64,000 nt of DNA from Streptomyces europaeiscabiei. GTDB taxonomy: Bacteria; Actinomycetota; Actinomycetes; Streptomycetales; Streptomycetaceae. Both the position numbers and the translations under genes were made by a program. Positions 26,313-35,067 of this stretch are shown one piece after another. The notes below the pieces were generated by a model that made no database searches, had not been told where the DNA came from, and was given only the letters and a program-made list of their open reading frames with translations. Each line of letters begins with the position of its first letter. The first letter of the stretch is position 1. The stretch lies in NCBI RefSeq assembly GCF_036346855.1, contig NZ_CP107841.1, positions 3,724,001-3,788,000 on the forward strand, read 5' to 3'.

Positions 26313-27230
26313 ATGACGTCGTTGTCACCTCAGTCCTCACTCTCGCGCATCCGAGTCGGCTCGGCGCCCGACTCCTGGGGCGTCTGGTTCCCCGACGACC
26401 CCCAGCAGGTCCCCTGGCAGCGCTTCCTCGACGAGGTCGCCGCTTCCGGCTACGAGTGGATCGAGCTGGGCCCGTACGGCTATCTGCCGACCGACCCGGC
26501 GGTCCTCGCCGAGGAGACCGCCAAACGCGGCCTGAAAGTGTCGGCCGGCACGGTCTTCACCGGCTTGCACCACGGTCCGGACGTCTGGGAGAAGACCTGG
26601 GCGCACGTGGCCGACAACGCGGTCCTCGCACAGGCCATGGGCGCCAAGCACCTCGTCGTCATCCCCTCCTTCTGGCGGGACGACAAGACGGGCAAGGTGC
26701 TGGAGTCCAGCGAACTGACCGTCGAGCAGTGGCGGCACCTCACCCAGCTCACCGAGCGGCTCGGGCGGGAGGTGCGGGAGAAGTACGGCCTCCAGATCGT
26801 CGTCCACCCGCACGCCGACACCCATATCGACAGCGAGAAGAACGTCGTCCGCTTCCTGGACGGCACCGACTCGTCGGTGGTGTCGCTGTGCCTCGACACC
26901 GGGCACTACGCCTACTGCGGCGGCGACAGCGTCAAGCTGATCGAGACGTACGGGGAGCGCATCGGGTATCTGCACCTCAAGCAGGTCGACCCCGAGATCC
27001 TGGCCGACGTCCGCGCGAACGAGATTCCGTTCGGGCCGGCCGTGGCCAAGGGTGTGATGTGCGAGCCGCCGAAGGGTGTGCCCGAGCTGGGGCCGGTGCT
27101 GGCCGCCGCGCAGAAGCTGGACGTGGATCTGTTCGCGATCGTCGAGCAGGACATGTATCCCTGCGAGCCGGACAAGCCGCTGCCCATCGCTCAGCGGACT
27201 CGGGCGTTCCTGAGGTCCTGCGGCGCGTGA
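26313..27230 (+). CDS. IolE/IolI-like sugar isomerase/dehydratase (TIM barrel)
   Basis: A 305-residue AP-endonuclease-2-fold protein. ATG 26313 is chosen because the protein then starts close to VGSAPDSWGVWFPDD, the usual beginning of IolE-type proteins; an upstream ATG at 26253 would place the start over the operator. IVVHPHADTHIDS, CLDTGHYAYCGGD, YLHLKQVDPEI and FAIVEQDMYPCE supply the metal ligands (Glu, Asp, His, Glu). It either dehydrates scyllo-inosose (IolE) or epimerises inososes (IolI). It is divergent from iolC with a shared control region. Confidence 0.82.
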   Translation: MTSLSPQSSLSRIRVGSAPDSWGVWFPDDPQQVPWQRFLDEVAASGYEWIELGPYGYLPTDPAVLAEETAKRGLKVSAGTVFTGLHHGPDVWEKTWAHVADNAVLAQAMGAKHLVVIPSFWRDDKTGKVLESSELTVEQWRHLTQLTERLGREVREKYGLQIVVHPHADTHIDSEKNVVRFLDGTDSSVVSLCLDTGHYAYCGGDSVKLIETYGERIGYLHLKQVDPEILADVRANEIPFGPAVAKGVMCEPPKGVPELGPVLAAAQKLDVDLFAIVEQDMYPCEPDKPLPIAQRTRAFLRSCGA

Positions 27231-27544
27231 GCGCTCCGCCGGGAACCGGGCTCTGAGGCGCCGGGGAACTGCGGGTTGTTCGCAGGCTGCGGCTGGTTCG
27301 TGGCTCGTCGCGCAGTTCCCCGCGCCCCTGACGGGGCGCTGATGCCTCACTCTTGCCACAAAGAACCCCTTTCTGTCACGAATGTCACGTGTGTGCGGGT
27401 CTTCCGTCACACGTGCACGACGGACCCTGCCGGTGATCACCTCGCGTCGTTGAGCGACACAGATTTGTGATCGCCAGCGCAGTGCCCGGCTCCCCCGATG
27501 GTCTTCCCGGCCGCCGCCGTGGTGCGCGCAGGGAGGTGCCACTG
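27231..27544. other. Intergenic region with repeat-derived hairpin and inverted repeat
   Basis: A copy of dispersed repeat family B lies at 27308-27330. CGGGGAACTGCG (27262-27273) pairs perfectly with CGCAGTTCCCCG (27311-27322), so the repeat may act as terminator for the preceding gene. Further on, CACGTGTG (27386-27393) and CACACGTG (27408-27415) form an inverted repeat that may regulate the small HTH gene. No gene is seen. Confidence 0.6.
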
Positions 27545-27745
27545 ATGACCGACCGACGCCTCTGGTCGTACAAGGACATCGCGGCGCACATCCGTGTGCA
27601 GCCCGACACCGTCCGCTCGTACCGCAAACACGGGCTGCTGCCGCCGCCCGACCACATGGAGAACGGCAAGCCCTACTGGTACGCCGACACCGTCCGCGCC
27701 TGGGTGGCCTCCAGACCGGGCAATCGAGGGCGCAAGGTCGACTGA
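27545..27745 (+). CDS. Small MerR/AlpA-like helix-turn-helix protein
   Basis: A 66-residue protein; ATG 27545 follows GGGAGG. WSYKDIAAHIRVQPDTVRSYRKHGLLPPPD is a winged-helix HTH with the recognition helix at TVRSYRKHG, and KPYWYADTVRAWVASRP forms the wing and last helix. This is the layout of small MerR-like DNA-binding proteins (excisionase and BldC-sized) without an effector domain. It may regulate a neighbour or control itself through the upstream CACGTGTG/CACACGTG inverted repeat. No partner gene is apparent. Confidence 0.75.
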   Translation: MTDRRLWSYKDIAAHIRVQPDTVRSYRKHGLLPPPDHMENGKPYWYADTVRAWVASRPGNRGRKVD

Positions 27746-27806
27746 CCCGCTCCGCAGCCCACTTATTCATTCGTCCCCGGGTCCGTCCGCTGTCCAGGAT
27801 CCGGGG

Positions 27807-28129
27807 ATGACTTTTTCCCAGAAACCCGTGCTCACCGGTGAGAGGGCCGTGCTGCGGCCGTTCACCGAATACGACGCGACGGCATCGTGGACCGGGCGAG
27901 CGGTGAACTGGTGGGTGAGGCCGTGCTCAATGTGAGGGTCCCCCCGGTTCGAGCGAAGCAGAGAACTGGGGGAGGGACGAGGCCAACCGCAGCTGCTGCT
28001 TCCGGATTCTGATCGGGCCTGGCGGACGGGGCCGGGGGCTGGGCACGGAGGCCGTGCGACTGACGGTCGGGCATGCCTTCGAGGGGCTGGGGCTGCATCG
28101 CGTGTCGTTGTACGTCCACACCCACAACC
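27807..28129 (+). pseudogene. GNAT acetyltransferase, N-terminal part, broken
   Basis: ATG 27807 opens MTFSQKPVLTGERAVLRPF, a usual GNAT start. The frame then breaks: about 45 codons are missing after FTEYDA, and a 41-bp repeat (27936-27976) interrupts the remaining sequence. From 27977 the acetyl-CoA-binding core continues in another frame (CCFRILIGPGGRGRGLGTEA, then GLHRVSLYVHTHN) until a TnpB element interrupts it at about 28130. The C-terminal part resumes at 29960. The gene was probably an ordinary N-acetyltransferase of about 180 residues. Confidence 0.85.
27936..27976. repeat. 41-bp imperfect inverted repeat inserted in the GNAT pseudogene
   Basis: The sequence starts GGGTCCCCCCGGTTC and ends GAACTGGGGGAGGG, so the ends are near-complementary. 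It interrupts coding sequence that otherwise continues on both sides. It looks like a short non-autonomous repeat. Confidence 0.7.
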
Positions 28130-29959
28130 GTTCCTAGAGACTGAGCGGGAGTGAGTCCTGTTGCCAGAACCCATGCTCAGCCGAACGCCCCGGACGGTGT
28201 TGGGCGTTCTGGTTGCCCGCGTTCGCTCCGCGTCCGGGCGGCACGGATCGTGTCCGTGGTCCGGGAACGCGGGGGCGGGGTCCCTCACGCCCAGGAACAT
28301 CCGGTCGGGCCTGGACGGTCCGATGCCCCACACGATCACTCCGGTCGTGTGGGGGCGGTGCCGTCCGTCGCCGGATCGGGTGTTGTTGGGCGCGCCTTCC
28401 GATCGCCACGGCGGCAGCCTCGTGGCGAGTGGTCTTACGAGTCGTGCTGGTGAGGGGTTTCTGCCAGTGTTGGGCGCCCCAGCGGCTGGTGTAGGCGGGG
28501 TCGACGGCGATGACCGCGACACCCGTCTGATCCGCCATCGAGGAGAGCCGACCGCGGAGTCTCCCGGTGGGCATACCGGAGATCAACTGCCGGAAGCGTT
28601 TTTTGCGGCCCTGCTTCTCCCGGGTCTTCTCCGCACCGAAGTCCAGGTCCTCCACCGCGATCGCCTTCACACCACACGTTTGGGCCCAGTGCAGGAGGCG
28701 GGTGAGGGCGTGGCGGACCTGCGCGTCGCGGTGTTCGGCGCTGCCGGTCAGGCCGTAGAAGAAACGGCGCGGGCTGCCGGTGGGGTTGCCATGGGCATCC
28801 AGGCGCCAGGAGGCCAGGTGGCCGGCGTTCATGTCGACGCCGATCACGCCGTGGGCGAGCGCGGCCTCGATGGGGATGGTCTGTGCGACCGGGAGCTGCC
28901 AGGACGCGGTCAGATAGCAGCGGTCCCGGCCGGTATCCAGGTGGATGCGGTAGGCGATCGCCCGGTTGGCCGCAACGCGGTCCGCCCACTCACCGCCCCG
29001 GTGCGCGAACACGACCCGACCTGCGAGGACGTAGCGGCCGTGCGGGGCGTTCGCCAGATGCGCCAGCGGCGCGGGCAACTTGATGCTCACCTCGCCGTCG
29101 GGGCTGATCCGGATGGTCTCGTTGCCGTGGCGCTTGCCGGACTCCCCGTCCGCCTGGCAGAACCAACGCTCCGCCTCCCAGCCCCGGCGCCACTGCGACT
29201 GGGTGAGCCGGGCAGCCTCCAGGTGGTGGCGGGCATGGGCCAGGCGTTTACCGCCACGTACGACGTGGACGAGGCCGGCCTCACGGTCGGCCCGCGCGGC
29301 AGCCAGCCGGTCCTGCAGTACCCGCAGCCGCCGCGACTTCGCATGCCACTCCCGCCGGGACCGGTAACCCCCCGGCGCCTTCCTCGTCCCCTTCTGCCCC
29401 ACCGGCAGGGACAGCCGGTTCTCGATGGTGCGGATGCCGACTTCCAGGTGCTGGATGTGCGCCAGCTGGCAGCGCCGGGCCAGCGCCCACTGGTCGTGCG
29501 AGGCTTTGCTGATCGACCCCGCCCACCGTGACGACGACAGCGGCGTCAGCTCCCGCTTACGCACCGCCCACGCCTCACCGGAATGCGACAGGCCGTCCCG
29601 GCACCGTGTCTTGAGGTCCTTCGAGACCAGCGACCCCAGATACGCCCCCACCAGACGCAGCACCTGCTCATCGCCGGGCGTCACGTGCTTCAGACGGGTC
29701 CGGACAGCCACACCGCCCGGGCCGGACGCGACGAACGACGGCGCCACACTCCTCAGCCCACCCACCCCGTCACCCCCACCCGAAGAACCCTGCCGCCATG
29801 ACGAACGAGCACCACCCAGGAAGGTCACACATTCGACGCAAGAACGTCAGTTCCCTGCCGCAAGACGACCCCACCGCCGAGATACACGACACGACACCGC
29901 CCGCCCTCACTGCCGCTCACCAGAACGCCCTTGAACGCACTCCAGCGCCAGCAGCTCCA
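28130..29959 (-). mobile_element. TnpB-only IS200/IS605-family element (IS1341-like)
   Basis: An insertion of about 1.83 kb inside the GNAT gene. The flanks rejoin as CACAACC + CCCGGGCCC, restoring the peptide HTHNPRAQHAYEKAG; AACC occurs at both edges, so the exact ends are ambiguous by up to 4 bp. There is no target duplication beyond this, as expected for the family. The only gene is tnpB on the minus strand; its stop codon (28134-28136) is 4-7 bp from the element end. No tnpA is present, so movement would need help in trans. Confidence 0.82.
28134..29828 (-). CDS. tnpB: TnpB-like RNA-guided nuclease homologue, zinc-ribbon-less
   Basis: A 564-residue protein (GTG 29828; the true start may be further in, near VAVRTRLKH). 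The RuvC core has Asp332 in GVIGVDMNAG, Glu393 in IAVEDLDF, and VDPAYTSRWGAQHW (442-455). In canonical TnpB a CxxC...CxxC ribbon follows and the last catalytic Asp sits in a DxNAA motif. Here no Cys pair is present and the corresponding motif is TRHEAAAVAIGRR, with Glu470 in place of Asp. The tail after about 485 is Arg/Pro-rich and ends DSLPLSL. Whether it still cuts DNA is doubtful. Confidence 0.85.
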   Translation of the reverse strand: MTFLGGARSSWRQGSSGGGDGVGGLRSVAPSFVASGPGGVAVRTRLKHVTPGDEQVLRLVGAYLGSLVSKDLKTRCRDGLSHSGEAWAVRKRELTPLSSSRWAGSISKASHDQWALARRCQLAHIQHLEVGIRTIENRLSLPVGQKGTRKAPGGYRSRREWHAKSRRLRVLQDRLAAARADREAGLVHVVRGGKRLAHARHHLEAARLTQSQWRRGWEAERWFCQADGESGKRHGNETIRISPDGEVSIKLPAPLAHLANAPHGRYVLAGRVVFAHRGGEWADRVAANRAIAYRIHLDTGRDRCYLTASWQLPVAQTIPIEAALAHGVIGVDMNAGHLASWRLDAHGNPTGSPRRFFYGLTGSAEHRDAQVRHALTRLLHWAQTCGVKAIAVEDLDFGAEKTREKQGRKKRFRQLISGMPTGRLRGRLSSMADQTGVAVIAVDPAYTSRWGAQHWQKPLTSTTRKTTRHEAAAVAIGRRAQQHPIRRRTAPPPHDRSDRVGHRTVQARPDVPGREGPRPRVPGPRTRSVPPGRGANAGNQNAQHRPGRSAEHGFWQQDSLPLSL

Positions 29960-30175
29960 AACCCCCGGGCCCAACACGCCTACGAGAAGGCCGGCTTCGT
30001 GGCCGAGGGGGTCGAGCGGCAGACCCTGTGGCAGGACGGAGAGTGGATCGACACCGTGCGGATGTCGGTCCTCGCGCCGGAGTGGGCCGCCCACCAGGGG
30101 CGGCCCGACATGGGGCGGGGCCAGCCGGGCGGGCGGGGCGAGCCGCGTGGGCGGGTCAGCTCCACGGCTCGATGA
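29960..30175 (+). pseudogene. GNAT acetyltransferase, C-terminal part
   Basis: From 29960 the frame reads NPRAQHAYEKAGFVAEGVER and WIDTVRMSVLAPEW, the last strand and helix of a GNAT acetyltransferase, ending at TGA 30173-30175. It completes the sequence interrupted at 28129. An ATG inside the element (29798) is in frame with it and could give a 125-residue hybrid, but no functional acetyl-CoA site would be present. The end overlaps the convergent dehydrogenase gene by 20 bp. Confidence 0.85.
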
Positions 30176-31199
30176 CCGTCACTCCGCTGCCGGGTGCCGT
30201 GCCCATCGCCGCGAGGGCGGCGGGGGCCGCGTCCAGGGGGATCGTCGTGGTCACCAGGAGGTCGGGGCGGAGGACTCCCGCCCGGACCAGCTCCAGCATC
30301 CGGGGGTAGGCGTGGGCCGCCATGCCGTGGCTGCCCAGGAGTTCGAGCTCCAGGGCGACCGCTCGGGCCATGGGGACGGGGGTGGTGCCCGTCTCGGACG
30401 GGAGCAGGCCCACCTGGATATGGCGGCCTCGGCGGCGGAGGCTGTTGACGGAGGCCGCGCAGGTGGCCGGGGAGCCGAGGGCGTCGAGGGAGAGGTGGGC
30501 GCCGCCGCCGGTCAGCTCGCGGATCGCTGTGGCTGTGTCTGGTTCCACCGACGCGTTCACGCACTCCGCCGCGCCGAACTTGCGGGCCAGGTCCAGGGCC
30601 TGAGGGGAGATGTCCACGGCGATCACCCGCGCGCCGGAGGCCGCCGCGATCATCACGGCGGAGAGGCCCACACCGCCGCAGCCGTGGACCGCGACCCACT
30701 CCCCCGGCCCGACGCGGCCCTGTGCGACGACCGCGCGGAATGCCGTGGCGAAGCGGCAGCCCAGTGCGGCGGCCGTGCCGTACGACAGCTCGTCCGGCAG
30801 CGCCACCAGGTTCACATCGGCATGGTCCAGGGCGACGTACTGGGCGTACGAGCCCCAGTGGGTGAAGCCCGGCTGGGTCTGCCGCTCGCACACCTGCTGG
30901 TCCCCGGCCGCGCAGGCGGCGCAGGTGCCGCAGGCGCACACGAACGGGACGGTGACGCGGTCGCCGGGGCGCCATGCGGTCACCGCCGTGCCGGTCGCCT
31001 CCACGACGCCGGCGAGTTCGTGGCCGGGGACGTGCGGGAGGGTGATGTCGGGGTCGTGGCCCTGCCAGCCGTGCCAGTCGCTGCGGCAGAGGCCGGTGGC
31101 TTCCACCCGTACGACGACTCCGTGAGGGGTGGGGGTGGGGGCCGCGACGTCCTTCACCGTGGCCGGTTCTCCGAACTGCTCGAACACGACTGCGCGCAT
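30156..31199 (-). CDS. Zinc-dependent alcohol dehydrogenase
   Basis: A 347-residue medium-chain dehydrogenase; ATG 31199 has AGGTGGGA upstream. [10 protein letters not shown] gives the catalytic Cys, PGHELAG the GHE motif, [17 protein letters not shown] the four structural-zinc Cys, and [15 protein letters not shown] the NAD(P) Rossmann loop. It oxidises an unidentified alcohol. It stands alone, next to the broken GNAT gene. Confidence 0.92.
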   Translation of the reverse strand: MRAVVFEQFGEPATVKDVAAPTPTPHGVVVRVEATGLCRSDWHGWQGHDPDITLPHVPGHELAGVVEATGTAVTAWRPGDRVTVPFVCACGTCAACAAGDQQVCERQTQPGFTHWGSYAQYVALDHADVNLVALPDELSYGTAAALGCRFATAFRAVVAQGRVGPGEWVAVHGCGGVGLSAVMIAAASGARVIAVDISPQALDLARKFGAAECVNASVEPDTATAIRELTGGGAHLSLDALGSPATCAASVNSLRRRGRHIQVGLLPSETGTTPVPMARAVALELELLGSHGMAAHAYPRMLELVRAGVLRPDLLVTTTIPLDAAPAALAAMGTAPGSGVTVIEPWS

Positions 31200-31291
31200 G
31201 TGTCCCACCTTTCGACTGCGGCGGGCCGGTGATCGTGCTCCCTGCCGGTCCGGACCTGCCCCGGTCAGCATCGCATCGCCGGGCAGAGGGT

Positions 31292-31345
31292 TCTCGCCCC
31301 CGCCGCCCCTACCCGTCCCCTCCCCAGGGGCTGTGCCCCTTCGAC
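31292..31345. repeat. Dispersed repeat family A, copy 2
   Basis: Matches 19670-19723 with only a few substitutions (for example CCCC for CCAT before the GGGGCTGTGCCCC hairpin). Confidence 0.8.
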
Positions 31346-31452
31346 GCCCTTTTGACCTCCGGTCGGCTTTCCTGGGGCTGTCGCCCCAGGCCCCGCCCGG
31401 GGCGAGAGGGCGGCTGACGTGATTCTTGTCCGTGCCGGAGCGTCGTGGCTTG

Positions 31453-31475
31453 TCGCGCAGTTCCCCGCGCCCCTG
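31453..31475. repeat. Dispersed repeat family B, single copy
   Basis: Core TCGCGCAGTTCCCCGCGCCC followed by CTG, identical to the core at 19788, 19837 and 27308. Confidence 0.82.
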
Positions 31476-31477
31476 GA

Positions 31478-31507
31478 GGCACGACGGCCCTTCGGGCCTG
31501 TCGTGCC
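31478..31507 (-). terminator. Terminator of the MMPL transporter gene
   Basis: GGCACGACGGCCC pairs with GGGCC-T-GTCGTGCC around a TTC loop, 38 bp after the transporter stop in the transcription direction. Confidence 0.72.
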
Positions 31508-31544
31508 ACCTCCCGTTGGGGCGTCCGTCCGTCTTGTTCGTCTC

Positions 31545-33791
31545 TCAGACTCCGGGGCTGCTCGAGACGGGCTCCGGCTCCTTCGACTTCTCCTCGGTCT
31601 TCGGGGGTACCACCGGCGCCTGTTCACCCTCGCTCAGGCCGAACCTCTCGTGGAACCTCCTCAGCGGGGCCGGTGCCCACCAGGTGGCGCGGCCTGTCAG
31701 GCGCATCACCGCCGGGACCAGGAGGCTGCGGATGACCATGGCGTCCATGAGGACGGCGAGGGCTATGCCGAGGCCGAGCATCTTGGTGTTGGTGACTCGG
31801 GAGGTGCCTATGGCGATCATGACGACGGCGAGGATGACGGCGGCGGCGGTGATGAGGCCGCCGGTGCGTTGGAGGCCGAAGCGGACGGAGGCCGTGTGGT
31901 CGCCGGTGTGGTCGTACTCCTCCTTGATGCGGGAGAGCAGGAAGACGCCGTAGTCCATGGAGAGACCGAAGGCCACGCAGAACATCAGGACCGGGAGGGT
32001 CGTCTCTATGGAACCCGGGCTGGTGAAGGCGAGGAGGCCGGAGAGGTTGCCGTCCTGGAAGACCCAGACCAGCGCGCCGAACATCGCGGTGAGACTGAGG
32101 GCGTTCAGCAGGACCGCCTGGAGGGGGATCAGCACGCTGCCGGTCAGGAGGAAGACCAGGATCAGGGTGACGATCGCTATGAAGGAGAGGGCCCAGGGGA
32201 GGCCGTCCCCTATCGCCGCCTTCGTGTCCACCAGGACCGCCGCCGTGCCCGTCACCGAGGTGTCGAAGGGGGCGTCCATCGCCCGGATGTCGTCCACCAG
32301 GCGCTGCGCGCCCTCGTCGACCGCCTCACCCTTCGGCTGCACGGTGAAGTAGGCCCAGTCGCCCTGGACCAGTGGTCCGTCCACCCGGAGCACCTCGGGC
32401 AGGTCCGCCAGCCGCTCCTTGTAGGCGGCGTACTGCGTCTTCGCCGCCTTTCCTTCCGCCAGCACCGCCAGGCCGCCGCCGGGGGTTCCCGGGAAGCCGT
32501 CCCTGAGGTGCTGTTGGACGACATGGGACTCGGCGGTCGAGGGGAGCTGGCGGTCGTCGGCCGTGCCGAACTTCACGCCCAGGAAGGGGAGGCCGAGAAG
32601 GACCAGGCCCGCTGTCGTGGCGATGGCGAAGTACGGGGCGCGGCGCATGACGAGGGCTGCCATGCGGCCCCAGGCCGCGCCGTCCTCCGCGACCGGGGAG
32701 TCGCTCCCTTCGGTGTCCGACCTCTTGCGGCGCTTGAACAGCTTGCGCAGGTCCCAGGCGTTGACGCGCTCGCCCAGGAGGACCAGGGCCGCGGGGAGGA
32801 GGATCAGGGCCGCCGCCGCGGCCAGGAGGACCACCGCGATGCCCGCGTAGGCGAAGGACTTCAGGAAGTACTGCGGGAATACCATCATGGCCGCCAGGGA
32901 GACGGCGACCGTGAGGGCGGAGAAGAGGACCGTGCGGCCGGCTGTGCGCAGGGTGGTGGCGACGGCCGTCAAGGAGTCGGCGCCGGTGGCCAGTTCCTCG
33001 CGGAATCGGCGCACGATGAACAGGGCGTAGTCGATCGCGAGGCCGAGGCCCATGGCCGTGGTGAGGTTCAGGGCGAAGACCGAGACGTCGGTGACCTCGG
33101 TGAGGCCGCGCAGGATCGCGTTGGTGCCGAGGATCGCGACGATGCCCACGCCCAGCGGCAGCAGGGCGGCGACCGCGCTGCCGAAGACCATGACCAGCAG
33201 GACGAGGGTCACCGGCAGAGCGATCATCTCGGCCCGCAGCAGGTCCTCCTGGATGATCGTCTGCATCTCGTGGCGCACGGCGAGAATGCCGCCGACCTTG
33301 ACCTCGACCGGGCCGTGTGTGCCGCGGAACTCGGGCGCGATGCGGTCCAGGGTCTTGTTCACCGCCGTCTCGTCGCCGGTGAGGCGGGCCGCTATCAGCC
33401 CCTCCCGGCCGTCCTCCGCGCGCAGGGTCGGCGCGCCGGTCTGCCAGTAGGAGCCGACGCCCGTGACGCCCTTCTCGGCGGCGAGCCGCTCGGTCAGCTG
33501 CTTCGCCTCGGCGGCGACGGCCGGATCGTCGACCGAGGCGCCGCCCGCGTCGACCAGCAGCAGGAAGTTCGGGTTGGAGTCGGGGAACTCGCGTTCCAGG
33601 GCCTTCGTCGCGTAGGTGGACTGGGCGGCCGGGTCCTCCCAGCCGCCGCTGCCGAGACGGTCGGCCACATCGCTCCCCGCCACGACCGCGAGAGCGGTGA
33701 GCAGCAGGGCGACGAGCAGGGAGAGCCGGGGGCGGGCGGTCACGAACCGGGTCCAGCCTCCCACTCGGGGTGGCCGGTTGACTTCGGTCAT
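31545..33791 (-). CDS. MMPL-family RND transporter
   Basis: A 748-residue membrane protein with two repeats of the RND/MMPL fold: one helix near residues 22-40, a periplasmic-type loop with SNPNFLLLVDAGG, then five helices around AMGLGLAIDYALFIVRRFREE (about 245-265), and a second set with VAFGLSMDYGVFLLSRIKEEY (about 620-640). The paired GLxxDY motifs in helices 4 and 10 are the proton-relay sites. It should export a lipid or hydrophobic compound using the proton gradient. ATG 33791 has AAGGGGA upstream. It is divergent from a TetR gene that probably represses it. Confidence 0.9.
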   Translation of the reverse strand: MTEVNRPPRVGGWTRFVTARPRLSLLVALLLTALAVVAGSDVADRLGSGGWEDPAAQSTYATKALEREFPDSNPNFLLLVDAGGASVDDPAVAAEAKQLTERLAAEKGVTGVGSYWQTGAPTLRAEDGREGLIAARLTGDETAVNKTLDRIAPEFRGTHGPVEVKVGGILAVRHEMQTIIQEDLLRAEMIALPVTLVLLVMVFGSAVAALLPLGVGIVAILGTNAILRGLTEVTDVSVFALNLTTAMGLGLAIDYALFIVRRFREELATGADSLTAVATTLRTAGRTVLFSALTVAVSLAAMMVFPQYFLKSFAYAGIAVVLLAAAAALILLPAALVLLGERVNAWDLRKLFKRRKRSDTEGSDSPVAEDGAAWGRMAALVMRRAPYFAIATTAGLVLLGLPFLGVKFGTADDRQLPSTAESHVVQQHLRDGFPGTPGGGLAVLAEGKAAKTQYAAYKERLADLPEVLRVDGPLVQGDWAYFTVQPKGEAVDEGAQRLVDDIRAMDAPFDTSVTGTAAVLVDTKAAIGDGLPWALSFIAIVTLILVFLLTGSVLIPLQAVLLNALSLTAMFGALVWVFQDGNLSGLLAFTSPGSIETTLPVLMFCVAFGLSMDYGVFLLSRIKEEYDHTGDHTASVRFGLQRTGGLITAAAVILAVVMIAIGTSRVTNTKMLGLGIALAVLMDAMVIRSLLVPAVMRLTGRATWWAPAPLRRFHERFGLSEGEQAPVVPPKTEEKSKEPEPVSSSPGV

Positions 33792-33892
33792 GGTGCGGTG
33801 TCCCCTTCACTCTGATCCGTCGCTCTGATCCGTGCTGTGCGCTGTCGGGCAGCACGGGAGCACCGAGCCATACACTGGAAAACACGAGACAT

Positions 33893-33937
33893 CGCTCGCG
33901 TTTCTCAAGAATGCGAGCGACCACTCGCGTTTGTCAA
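33893..33937. promoter_or_regulatory. Candidate TetR operators between mmpL and tetR
   Basis: CGCTCGC (33893-33899) and GCGAGCG (33913-33919) form an inverted repeat. A 16-bp stretch CGCTCGCGTTTCTCAA (33893-33908) also recurs as CACTCGCGTTTGTCAA (33922-33937), 29 bp on. Both features fit a TetR-type binding region. Confidence 0.6.
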
Positions 33938-33964
33938 TCACGTCCGGAAAGCTGGGGATAACGC

Positions 33965-34633
33965 GTGCCCGTGAACCAGGAGAAGGAGCAGCCGCGCCGC
34001 CGTCAGGCCCGCGGCGAGCGCCGCATCGCCCAACTCCTCGAAGCCGCGGCCTCCGTGTTCTGCTCGACCGGGTACACCGCCGCCAGCACCAACGCCATCG
34101 CCCGCGAGGCCGGGGTCTCGCCGGGCACGCTGTACCAGTTCTTCCCGAACAAGGAAGCGATCGCGATCGAGCTGAGCGAGCGGCTCATGCGCGAGATGCG
34201 GGAGACGTACGGAGAGGCGCTCGCGCCCGTGGACCCGGCGACCCCGCTGGAGGAGGCGGTCGGCGCCGCCGTCGACCGCTTCATCGACTTCAACTGCCGG
34301 CACCCGGTGATCTTCACGCTGATGCACGGCCCGGACGTCCCCGGCCGGATCGCCGAGCAGCACGACGCCCTGCACACGGCCCTGCTCGCGCGGATCGAGG
34401 CACTGCTCGCCCCCTTCCTGTCCGACACACCGGCCGCCGACATCACCCGTACCGCGCACGTCTGCGTGGCCATGTACAAGGCGGGCCTGGAGCTGGTGCT
34501 CGGCCGCGAGGGCGCCGAGCGCGACGCGTACGTCCAGGAACTGAAGAACGTCCTGCTCCGCTACCTGGAGCCCCTGGTGTGCGACCACCCGCCCGCCGCC
34601 CTCTCGAACACCCCCCGCCCTCCGGCCCTCTGA
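33965..34633 (+). CDS. TetR-family transcriptional regulator
   Basis: A 222-residue repressor starting at GTG 33965 (a second GTG lies two codons on). The N-terminal HTH reads ERRIAQLLEAAASVFCSTGY, then STNAIAREAGVSPGTLYQFF with the recognition helix at SPGTLYQFF. The rest is the variable ligand-binding helical domain. Divergence from the MMPL exporter and the repeats between them indicate control of that exporter and itself. Ligand unknown. Confidence 0.9.
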   Translation: MPVNQEKEQPRRRQARGERRIAQLLEAAASVFCSTGYTAASTNAIAREAGVSPGTLYQFFPNKEAIAIELSERLMREMRETYGEALAPVDPATPLEEAVGAAVDRFIDFNCRHPVIFTLMHGPDVPGRIAEQHDALHTALLARIEALLAPFLSDTPAADITRTAHVCVAMYKAGLELVLGREGAERDAYVQELKNVLLRYLEPLVCDHPPAALSNTPRPPAL

Positions 34634-34710
34634 CACTCCCGGGCGCGGCCCACGAGCACCCGCCGCGCCCCGGACACCCCCGGCACCCCACCCGCCCCGC
34701 CCGACCCCTC

Positions 34711-34738
34711 TTGGATTCATACCCCTAGGGGGTATAAG
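34711..34738 (+). promoter_or_regulatory. Copper promoter with CsoR-type operator
   Basis: TTGGAT (34711-34716) and TATAAG (34733-34738) are spaced 16 bp. The palindrome ATACCCC-TAG-GGGGTAT (34719-34735) lies between and over the -10 box, the usual form and position of CsoR copper-sensor sites. No csoR gene is in the window. Confidence 0.82.
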
Positions 34739-34792
34739 GTGGACGCTCTGAAGGGTTACTCGGACCCAGACACCCCGACGAGGAGTAACGAC

Positions 34793-35032
34793 ATGACCGT
34801 CGAGACCGACACCCAGGGCTCCGTCACCGCCGTCTACCAGGTGAGCGGAATGAGCTGCGGGCACTGCGAAGGCGCCGTTTCGGGCGAGATCACCCAGCTC
34901 GCCGGTGTCTCCTCCGTGAAGGCCGTCGCCTCCACCGGTGAGGTCACCGTGGTCTCGGCCGCCCCCCTCGACGAGGAGGCCGTACGCGCCGCCGTCGACG
35001 AGGCGGGCTTCGAGCTGGTCGGCAGGGCCTGA
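34793..35032 (+). CDS. copZ: Copper chaperone (heavy-metal-associated domain)
   Basis: A 79-residue HMA-fold protein; ATG 34793 follows GAGGAG. The copper site is MSCGHC in [15 protein letters not shown], and the fold ends [14 protein letters not shown]. It carries Cu(I) to the P-type ATPase encoded 35 bp downstream. The CsoR-type operator upstream means induction by copper. Confidence 0.9.
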   Translation: MTVETDTQGSVTAVYQVSGMSCGHCEGAVSGEITQLAGVSSVKAVASTGEVTVVSAAPLDEEAVRAAVDEAGFELVGRA

Positions 35033-35067
35033 GGCCGGGCACGGGTACGGACGTCAGGGGCACGGAC

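Larger units (their letters stand above)
31200..31544. other. Intergenic region rich in dispersed repeats
   Basis: Contains family A copy 2 (31292-31345) and family B copy (31453-31475), plus the terminator at 31478-31507. No coding gene is seen. The dehydrogenase promoter must lie near 31200-31280, but no consensus was read. Confidence 0.7.

Noticed and set aside
29798..30175. Fusion gene starting in the IS element and ending in the GNAT tail
   Set aside because: It is an open frame by accident of insertion: it lacks the acetyl-CoA site and no good ribosome site precedes it.
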